A stretch of DNA of 36,078 bases from an uncultured Mycoplasmatota bacterium (lineage in GTDB: Bacteria; Bacillota_I; Bacilli_A; RF39; UBA660). Location: contig UQRY01000019.1 in NCBI GenBank assembly GCA_900543675.1, positions 1 through 36,078 of the forward strand. Direction: 5' to 3'. The position numbers and the translations under genes were made by a program. Below, piece by piece: positions 7,526 through 13,005 of this stretch (position 1 is the stretch's first letter; each line of letters begins with the position of its first letter). Under the pieces are notes generated by a model. That model worked only from the letters and a program-made list of their open reading frames with translations. It searched no databases and had not been told where the DNA came from.

Positions 7526-7828
7526 ATGAAAGATTTAGCTACATATAATATGTTAAAAAATATAACTTTAGCAGACGTTATTCGTATTGTTGTACAAAAT
7601 GATGATTTGAATATAAACGTTGTTAATGAAGAAAAAGAGGTATATTATACTTCAAAAGATTTAATAGATTTATATCCAAACATATTCTCTAAATATAAAC
7701 TTGCAAGATATATTAAGGAAGAAAATTTTCCAGTTATCAAAGATGGCAAAGAAAGATTTTTTCCTAAATCAAGTGTAGAAAAATGGTTAGAGAATAAAAA
7801 TAATCAAGCAATGTTTAGAGGTATCTAA
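7526..7828 (+). CDS. Excisionase-like helix-turn-helix protein
   Basis: A 100-aa protein whose residues about 39-92 form a MerR/HTH_17-type winged helix: YYTSKDLIDLYP, a recognition helix around YKLARYIKEENFPV, then the wing DGKERFFPKSSVEKWL that is typical of Xis-like proteins. The N-terminal 38 residues are a separate helix-strand extension. AAAGGAGTG precedes the ATG. It is 2 nt upstream of the integrase, the usual place for a recombination directionality factor, so control of excision is the likely role. It could also serve as repressor of this operon, given the dyad just upstream. Confidence 0.7.
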   Translation: MKDLATYNMLKNITLADVIRIVVQNDDLNINVVNEEKEVYYTSKDLIDLYPNIFSKYKLARYIKEENFPVIKDGKERFFPKSSVEKWLENKNNQAMFRGI

Positions 7829-7830
7829 AT

Positions 7831-9315
7831 ATGACAAAGAAATTACCTGCACACATTACTAAAACTGCTAGTGGGAAATTTAGAGTTAGATATCAAAAGT
7901 CAACTAAATTTCCTATTGATTATGATGAAAGTTTTGATACACTTGAAGAAGCAATAAAAGCCAATGAAAAATATCTTGCTAAAAACACTTTAGGTATGCA
8001 CGATGAAGTCAAACACATTGGCTTTTCTGATGCCTGTGATGAATATCTTGAGTGGTTAAGAAATAAGATGAAGAAACCAGCACCACAAACTATAACAAGC
8101 TATAAGAAATATATAGGAATATTGAAAATAGCGATAGGAAATGTCGATATAGTAAATATAAATTCAATATTTTTAACTAAAATACTTGCTAAAGAAAAAG
8201 AAAGGCCTAAAAGAGGTAATGGTAAAAGACAAGGTGGTACTATTTCTTCTAATACCTTACATCATGAGTATTCAATGTTGAGTATATTATTTAACAGGTT
8301 TTGCCGTTGGAATTGGCTGAAGATAAATCCAATGGACGATGTAGAAGAACCTGACTTTACAGTTAAAGAGGTTGTAGTACCAGAATTTGAAGAACTAGAC
8401 GATATAAAGAACAAGATAATGAAAGCTAAAATTAGAGATAGATTACAGTATTTATATGCTTTATTTGGTGGATTAAGAGCCGAAGAAGTTGCAGGCCAAC
8501 ATCTTGATAGAGATATTGATCGTGAAAGAATGCTTGTTCGTGTTATTACAGTTATAGTTCGTGATGAAAATGGTAATTGGATAGAAGATAAACCAAAGTC
8601 TGAGAGTAGTGTTAGAAAAATACCAATGCCAGAGGAATTTTTTGATGTATTAGATGAGTATTTAGTTTATAGAGAGAATTTTATTAAGTATTTGAAAATA
8701 AAAAATCCTAATTATAAGGAAATACCTAATTTATTCTTAAATCAGTATGGTGGCTTTTATAGACCACCAAGAATAAGTAGAACTTGGGGAGAATTTCGAA
8801 TAAGAGAAGGGATAAATCTAGATATTACATTTCACGGTATAAGACATTATTATTTAACTAATCAAATGAACTATAATCCTAAATTAACTGAAAGAGATGT
8901 CCAAGATTTAGCAGGTCATGCAGATTTAAGAACAACAAGAGGTTATGTTCATGCAAGTAAAAAGAAAATAGAAAAATATGCAACTAGTATATTCAATAGT
9001 TTTTCAAAAGAAAGTCTATTCAAAAATGGTTATGATGTTTTAACTATTCCAGTAGAACACGTTGCAAGTATCATAATTGGCAAAGCAGAATTATCTAAAT
9101 TAGAAGATTTAAAAGTAACGTTAGAGGTAATTTCAAATGAAAAAGTTGATTTCTTTAATTTATCATCTATTATTGATAAAAGTAAGAATTATCTAATTAC
9201 TAATATGCCTTCTTTAGGTAATATTGAAAAATATAAATATGGTGAGTTATCAAATGAAGAAATATTAGAAAAAGTAAAAAGACAATTTGGTAAGGAAATA
9301 CAGATAGAAATATGA
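7831..9315 (+). CDS. int: Tyrosine site-specific recombinase (integrase)
   Basis: A 494-aa tyrosine recombinase. Order: arm-binding N-terminal domain (about 1-50, KLPAHITKTASGKFRVRY), core-binding SAM-like domain (about 65-185) and catalytic domain with all active residues visible: Arg216 in GGLRAEE, Lys256 in the beta-hairpin before SVRKIPMP, His335 and Arg338 in HGIRHYYL, His363 in GHADLRTT, and nucleophile Tyr372 in GYVHAS. It extends about 100 residues past the usual end; that part is Lys/Glu-rich and unrecognised. It catalyses insertion and excision of the element at tRNA-Phe, helped by the HTH protein upstream. The start ATG is 2 nt after the previous stop, suggesting translational coupling. 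Confidence 0.95.
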   Translation: MTKKLPAHITKTASGKFRVRYQKSTKFPIDYDESFDTLEEAIKANEKYLAKNTLGMHDEVKHIGFSDACDEYLEWLRNKMKKPAPQTITSYKKYIGILKIAIGNVDIVNINSIFLTKILAKEKERPKRGNGKRQGGTISSNTLHHEYSMLSILFNRFCRWNWLKINPMDDVEEPDFTVKEVVVPEFEELDDIKNKIMKAKIRDRLQYLYALFGGLRAEEVAGQHLDRDIDRERMLVRVITVIVRDENGNWIEDKPKSESSVRKIPMPEEFFDVLDEYLVYRENFIKYLKIKNPNYKEIPNLFLNQYGGFYRPPRISRTWGEFRIREGINLDITFHGIRHYYLTNQMNYNPKLTERDVQDLAGHADLRTTRGYVHASKKKIEKYATSIFNSFSKESLFKNGYDVLTIPVEHVASIIIGKAELSKLEDLKVTLEVISNEKVDFFNLSSIIDKSKNYLITNMPSLGNIEKYKYGELSNEEILEKVKRQFGKEIQIEI

Positions 9316-9320
9316 TTATT

Positions 9321-9350
9321 GTGGACGAAAAATCCACTTTTCTTATTTTT
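9321..9350 (+). terminator. Weak terminator after the integrase gene
   Basis: Short stem GTGGA (9321-9325) / TCCAC (9333-9337) followed by a T-rich run to 9350. It starts 6 nt after the stop and overlaps the first arm-type repeat. Confidence 0.45.
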
Positions 9351-9363
9351 TATCGAAAAAATG

Positions 9364-9392
9364 TTGCATAACCATTATTTTTATGTTATATT
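9364..9392 (+). promoter_or_regulatory. Outward-facing promoter near the element end
   Basis: TTGCAT (9364-9369), 17-bp spacer, TATATT (9387-9392) with an extended -10 TG at 9384-9385. No coding sequence follows before the tRNA-Arg and tRNA-Pro genes. Confidence 0.45.
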
Positions 9393-9473
9393 ATATGTGT
9401 TCCAAGCGAAGCAGATATAAGTTGTGGACGAAAAGTTCCCCTAAAAATCTGTGGACAACTGTGGACAGAATGA

Positions 9474-9545
9474 ATGGGAAATAGTTAAATTAATTTGAAT
9501 TTATCTAAATTATCCAAAAGTTCAAATTAATTTAGAAATGCCCAT
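9474..9545. repeat. Long interrupted inverted repeat at the element end
   Basis: Perfect 14-bp arms at 9486-9499 (TAAATTAATTTGAA) and 9521-9534, plus outer arms ATGGG (9474-9478) and CCCAT (9541-9545) beyond a 6-7 nt mismatch. No U-tract follows. Possible cruciform or protein-binding dyad beside the attachment site. Confidence 0.6.
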
Positions 9546-9617
9546 ATTACAACGAATTGTGGCCGAATTAGTCAGATATTTGGATTTACTTAAATCTATA
9601 AAAAAGAGTAGGTAAAA

Positions 9618-9664
9618 GACTGAAAATCCTTGTGTCACAGGTTCGATTCCTGTCGGAGCCACCA
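9618..9664 (+). other. Attachment site: 3' fragment of tRNA-Phe(GAA)
   Basis: The 47 nt correspond to tRNA-Phe from the anticodon arm to CCA: GACTGAAAATC (anticodon GAA), variable loop GTGTC, T arm ACAGG-TTCGATT-CCTGT, acceptor CGGAGCC, then A and CCA. No matching GGCTCCG acceptor strand or D arm lies upstream, and the base before GACTG breaks the anticodon stem pairing. It is therefore the duplicated 3' end left by integration; an intact copy should be at the other end of the element. Confidence 0.85.
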
Positions 9665-9705
9665 TATTAATAATAAATCTAATGTTAATTCTGGTTTGTT
9701 ATGCT

Positions 9706-9782
9706 GCGCTCGTAGCTCAGTTGGATAGAGTGTTTGGCTACGAACCAAAAGGTCAGGGGTTCGAATCCCTTCGAGCGCACCA
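9706..9782 (+). tRNA. tRNA-Arg(ACG)
   Basis: A 77-nt cloverleaf: acceptor GCGCTCG/CGAGCGC, D arm AGCTCAGTTGGATAGAGT, anticodon loop CTACGAA (anticodon ACG, read as ICG), T arm GGGGTTCGAATCCCT and encoded CCA. It follows the attachment site by 41 nt with no convincing promoter of its own in that gap. Confidence 0.97.
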
Positions 9783-9783
9783 T

Positions 9784-9860
9784 CGAGATGTGGCTCAACT
9801 TGGTAGAGCACGTGGTTTGGGACCATGGGGTTGCAGGTTCAAATCCTGTCATCTCGACCA
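9784..9860 (+). tRNA. tRNA-Pro(TGG)
   Basis: A 77-nt cloverleaf: acceptor CGAGATG/CATCTCG, anticodon loop TTTGGGA (anticodon TGG), T arm GCAGGTTCAAATCCTGT and encoded CCA. It starts 1 nt after tRNA-Arg, so both come from one transcript, originally with tRNA-Phe. Confidence 0.97.
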
Positions 9861-9878
9861 TTTTTTGTTTATCAAAGA

Positions 9879-9902
9879 TTACCGGTTGGTAACCTTTTTT
9901 TT
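9879..9902 (+). terminator. Terminator of the tRNA cluster
   Basis: Stem TTACC (9879-9883) / GGTAA (9888-9892) with 4-nt loop, CC, then a run of eight T. From here to 10095 I see no gene; the stretch is AT-rich with no supported feature. Confidence 0.6.
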
Positions 9903-10095
9903 GTTTTCCTGCAAACACATGTTTAGTTCCCAAACAGAGTGCTTAATATTTTTTAATTATAGATTTTTGCCCTGACCTTTTGAATAGATAGCAATATATG
10001 TGGTAGGAAATTTTAAAATTTTCTTTTTCCTTGAAAGTATTATAAAAATTTAAGTATTTGACTTCTTTGGGAATTTTGTTTAATGTTTACCCTTT

Positions 10096-10129
10096 ATAAA
10101 AAGAGCTTTGGATAGAAAGCTCTTTTTAT
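10096..10129. terminator. Strong bidirectional-type hairpin, terminator of the endonuclease gene
   Basis: Perfect 14-bp stem 10096-10109 / 10116-10129 (core AAGAGCTTT/AAAGCTCTT) with 6-nt loop; the outer part supplies a U-run in both directions. It lies about 105 nt beyond the stop of the minus-strand MvaI/BcnI gene. The rest of this 373-nt gap is empty as far as I can see. Confidence 0.8.
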
Positions 10130-10233
10130 GTTTCTATGATTAATTTATTTGATTCACACTATTACAATTGTTTTTCATGTTGTGAATTAGGTAATTTTTC
10201 ACTATTCTATAATTTCTAAGTTACATTCTTTTT

Positions 10234-11010
10234 TTATTTGATAAGTTGATTTTTATCCTCTTTATATTCACATTCTGGAATTTTACAATACAGTTTTTCA
10301 AGATCTTGTTTTTTTATTTCAAAACCAGTCCCATGATCATGAATTTCTCCTTTTCGTGGCCCGCTTCTAAATACCCCAATTTTAAAATTTACTCGAATAA
10401 TTCCTTTTTCAATTAAGAATATGAAGCGATTAAAATTCATTAGCCTGTAAAATTCAATTTTCTCATATTTGAAATATTCCCAATTGTTCTGTATTTGCCT
10501 TTTCGCAGTTACTATAGCGAGCAATTGTAATTTTCGGTAAAGCTTTTCTTGTAGTGTGGAAAACTCCCAATAAGTCTTGGTATCGAGCAATCGCCCGAAT
10601 ACGTCATAGATGTATAAATAGAGTCGTCTATCTCTTCTATTTACTTTTAGCTGAAATAAATAATCATAGCCAACATTTGTCTTCTCTGTTGCGAATACAG
10701 CGTCATTTAACCTTTTTTTATCAGTCAAAACCTTATCCGGGTAACCATAGTTTTCGACTAGTCGCTTTGTTTCGAATAAATAAGTCCCATCTGGTGTTGC
10801 ACTAAATAAACAGGTATATGTTTGACTATAATAACGTTTGGTTTTGATTTCTATTCCTTCAAAATCGGGGTATTCAAAATTTTCTTCCGTTTTTCCTAAC
10901 AGTTCTTCGAATGTTTTTCCTATTCCTGTGTCTCCTTTCCGATAACTTTTTACCCATCCCATTTTTTGGATGCTTTCAAATTTTTGATATAAATTTTTTA
11001 TGTTATTCAT
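10234..11010 (-). CDS. MvaI/BcnI-family restriction endonuclease-like protein, solitary
   Basis: A 258-aa protein of the MvaI/BcnI family (PD-(D/E)xK fold, related to MutH). Its N-terminal block shows the family pattern: GDTGIGKTFEELLGK, then YPDFEGIEIKTKR, in which Asp49, Glu54 and Lys56 form the metal-binding catalytic triad. The basic C-terminal half (GVFRSGPRKGEIHDHGTGF) would form the DNA-contacting part. MvaI and BcnI cut CC(W/S)GG-type sites as monomers, but this protein's target cannot be read from sequence. No methyltransferase gene is anywhere in the window, which is unusual for a restriction enzyme. It is divergent from mutY, so a MutH-like repair nicking role is an alternative (inference). 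GGAGGG at 11015-11020 fixes the start. Confidence 0.85.
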   Translation of the reverse strand: MNNIKNLYQKFESIQKMGWVKSYRKGDTGIGKTFEELLGKTEENFEYPDFEGIEIKTKRYYSQTYTCLFSATPDGTYLFETKRLVENYGYPDKVLTDKKRLNDAVFATEKTNVGYDYLFQLKVNRRDRRLYLYIYDVFGRLLDTKTYWEFSTLQEKLYRKLQLLAIVTAKRQIQNNWEYFKYEKIEFYRLMNFNRFIFLIEKGIIRVNFKIGVFRSGPRKGEIHDHGTGFEIKKQDLEKLYCKIPECEYKEDKNQLIK

Positions 11011-11063
11011 TTTTCCCTCCTATATGTATTATTTTCCATTTCTTGGAAGATTCCTTAATTTAT

Positions 11064-11092
11064 TTTCAAAAATTTTAAATTTATTATATAAT
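11064..11092 (+). promoter_or_regulatory. Predicted mutY promoter
   Basis: TTTCAA (11064-11069), 17-bp spacer, TATAAT (11087-11092), 30 nt upstream of the mutY start. Confidence 0.5.
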
Positions 11093-11122
11093 GGTTGTAT
11101 TATCATGCAGTTGAGGTGAAAT

Positions 11123-12229
11123 ATGGAACAAGCAGTTTCAACATTAATTACTTGGTATAGAGAGAACAAAAGACCTTTACCATGGCGTATTGAACCAAGT
11201 CCTTATCATGTTTGGATTTCTGAAATTATGTTGCAACAAACGAGAATAGAAGCTGTTATCTCTTATTATTTTCGTTTTATCGAACAACTTCCTACCGTTT
11301 TTGATCTTGCTTGTGTAGATGAAGATAAATTATTGAAGTTGTGGGAAGGCTTAGGGTACTATAATCGCGCTAGAAATTTAAAAAAAGCTGCTCAAATTAT
11401 CGTGGAACAATATCATGGAGAATTTCCAAGTACGTATTCTGCCATTTTAGCATTACCAGGAATAGGAGAATACACGGCAAGCGCAATAGCGTCTATTTGT
11501 TTTTCCGAACCACAAGTTACGATAGATGGTAATGTTTTACGCGTATATATGCGGGTATACGATTGCTATGAAAATATTGATTCTTTAGCCACCAGAAAAC
11601 GAGTTAGACAACGTTTAATGACCATGATTCCCAGACAAGCTGGCGAATTTAATCAGGCTTTAATGGAATTGGGTGAGATGATTTGTATCCCTCGAGGTGT
11701 TCCTAAGTGTCGTATTTGCCCACTATATGATGTTTGTTTGAGTAGAAAAAACCACACCTTTTTATCTTTACCTGTTCGAAGTCCTAAAAAGGAGAAGCAA
11801 GTAGAAAATTATACGGTTTTATTGATCAAGAATCGTGATAAATATGCGATTTGTCAGCGAGATGATACAGGCCTTTTAGCGAATATGTGGCAATTTCCTA
11901 TGTTGCCTGATGATTATTCTCAAGAAGAGGTTAGAGGGTATTTAAATGATTGTGGCTATACAGTATCTAGTTTGCGAATGGCTATTTCTTATACGCACAT
12001 TTTTACCCATAAAAAGTGGAAGATGACCAGCTATAGGATAGAAATCGATTCTGGTTCTATGATTTCTGAGCAAGGAAAAGAGAAATGTTGCTGGGCTTCT
12101 TTAGATGAGTTGGTATCTAAATATGCTATTCCGTCTGCTTTTTTACCTTTTTTGAATTTTTTAATAGATGGTGATGAAGCGGGTCATTTCTCAGAAAGAA
12201 AAATAGAAGAAAATATCAAAATGGAGTAA
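11123..12229 (+). CDS. mutY: Adenine DNA glycosylase MutY
   Basis: Removes adenine mispaired with 8-oxoguanine, so that the base-excision pathway can restore the original pair. The 368-aa protein has the full family plan: SEIMLQQT with catalytic Glu34, helix-hairpin-helix LPGIGEYTASAI (111-122), catalytic Asp135 in TIDGNVLR, a 4Fe-4S loop with Cys188, Cys196, Cys199 and Cys205, and a C-terminal Nudix-like 8-oxoG recognition domain (from about residue 230, ending before 350). The first two cluster cysteines are seven residues apart, as I recall for other Firmicutes. GAGGTG precedes the ATG. It heads a row of same-strand genes with a Nudix hydrolase and an ExoIII, which act on related DNA damage. 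Confidence 0.95.
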   Translation: MEQAVSTLITWYRENKRPLPWRIEPSPYHVWISEIMLQQTRIEAVISYYFRFIEQLPTVFDLACVDEDKLLKLWEGLGYYNRARNLKKAAQIIVEQYHGEFPSTYSAILALPGIGEYTASAIASICFSEPQVTIDGNVLRVYMRVYDCYENIDSLATRKRVRQRLMTMIPRQAGEFNQALMELGEMICIPRGVPKCRICPLYDVCLSRKNHTFLSLPVRSPKKEKQVENYTVLLIKNRDKYAICQRDDTGLLANMWQFPMLPDDYSQEEVRGYLNDCGYTVSSLRMAISYTHIFTHKKWKMTSYRIEIDSGSMISEQGKEKCCWASLDELVSKYAIPSAFLPFLNFLIDGDEAGHFSERKIEENIKME

Positions 12230-12372
12230 GTTAATCAGCCTCGTCTTAGGTCAGTTGTTTTTAATACTAGAGACAATTATTGAGATTTTATATTCTATAG
12301 GGGTTCTATTTATCTTTCGAGAGTTTACTAGATAGTTATTACGAGATACGTTTAAGAAAGGAGGACAATTTG

Positions 12373-12858
12373 ATGCTAAAGCGTAGTGCGGGAATATTAA
12401 TATACAAAAAAGATGGTGATGATTATAAGGTTTTATTGTGTCATATGGGTGGGCCATATTGGCAACATGTAGATTTTGGAGCTTGGTCTCTTCCTAAAGG
12501 AATAGTTGCTAAGTCTGATGGCAAGATAGTAGATGCTGCTCTTCGCGAGTTTCATGAGGAAACAGGCTTTTCTATTTCGCGTGAGGAACTTTCTTTTTTA
12601 GGAAGTAAAAGGCAAGCAAGTTATAAATTAGTGACGGTTTTTACTGCTTGTCATGATTATGACGCTAGCTTAGCGAGTAGCAATACTTTTGTTAAGGAAT
12701 GGCCTAAAAATAGTGGCTGTTTCTGCCAATTTCCTGAGATGGATCGGGCAGCATGGTTTACTTTTTCTGAGGCCCAAGAAAAAATTTTGAAGGGACAAAT
12801 ATACTTTTTGCAAAAATTACAACGACGTCTAGATTTGCAAGGACAAGATAATGTTTAG
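12373..12858 (+). CDS. Nudix hydrolase (COG4119-like NTP pyrophosphohydrolase)
   Basis: A 161-aa Nudix protein. The start is the ATG at 12373, 9 nt after AGGAGG; a TTG one codon upstream is possible but less likely. The N terminus SAGILIYKK, HMGGPYW, FGAWSLPKG and REFHEETGF (58-66) match the COG4119-type predicted NTP pyrophosphohydrolases. The Nudix box is one residue longer than the standard G-x5-E-x7-REUxEExGU and lacks its first Glu, but the metal-binding REFHEETG core is intact. Family members hydrolyse nucleoside diphosphate-linked compounds; the substrate here is unknown. Placed between mutY and an AP endonuclease gene, a role in removing oxidized nucleotides, like MutT, is plausible but inferred. 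Confidence 0.85.
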   Translation: MLKRSAGILIYKKDGDDYKVLLCHMGGPYWQHVDFGAWSLPKGIVAKSDGKIVDAALREFHEETGFSISREELSFLGSKRQASYKLVTVFTACHDYDASLASSNTFVKEWPKNSGCFCQFPEMDRAAWFTFSEAQEKILKGQIYFLQKLQRRLDLQGQDNV

Positions 12859-13005
12859 AAAAAGTTACAGTATTTGTAAAACTGTTTGATTTTTAAAATT
12901 ATTCTTATCAAGTTGTTTTATCTAGTTTACAAAAATAGGGGTGAATATGTATTTGGGTTATTAGATACATTTTGAATAAAGAATACAAATAAGGAGGATT
13001 AAATA

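Larger units (their letters stand above)
9319..9567 (+). repeat. Repeated TTGTGGACGAA / TGTGGACA motifs, probable integrase arm sites
   Basis: TTGTGGACGAAAA occurs at 9319-9331 and 9422-9434, a one-mismatch copy TTGTGGCCGAA at 9557-9567, and the shorter TGTGGACA at 9450-9457 and 9460-9467. All point the same way, between the integrase gene and the attachment site. This is where arm-type integrase binding sites normally lie. This 302-nt gap holds no gene that I can support. Confidence 0.6.
1..9664. mobile_element. Right part of a tRNA-Phe-integrated mobile element (ICE/IME-like), left end outside window
   Basis: What is seen: a tyrosine integrase (7831-9315) and an excisionase-like gene directly upstream of it sit next to a partial 3' half of tRNA-Phe (9618-9664), the classic layout of a tRNA-targeting element. 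The same stretch holds an SSB-like gene, DnaA-like and DnaB-like ATPases, a serine recombinase and small zinc-finger genes, and looks more AT-rich than the DNA to its right. No relaxase, coupling protein or type IV secretion gene is visible, so whether it is conjugative, mobilizable or phage-like cannot be decided. The left attachment site and the intact tRNA-Phe should lie upstream of position 1. Confidence 0.85.

Noticed and set aside
9540..9664. A complete tRNA-Phe gene
   Set aside because: No acceptor 5' strand or D arm can be found upstream; only the 3' part is present.
9635..9975. Three overlapping reading frames of 63-97 codons on both strands
   Set aside because: They lie over tRNA-Arg and tRNA-Pro; such frames are well-known artefacts of tRNA sequence.
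10554..10805. 83-codon plus-strand frame inside the endonuclease gene
   Set aside because: Antisense shadow of the MvaI/BcnI-family gene with no start signals.
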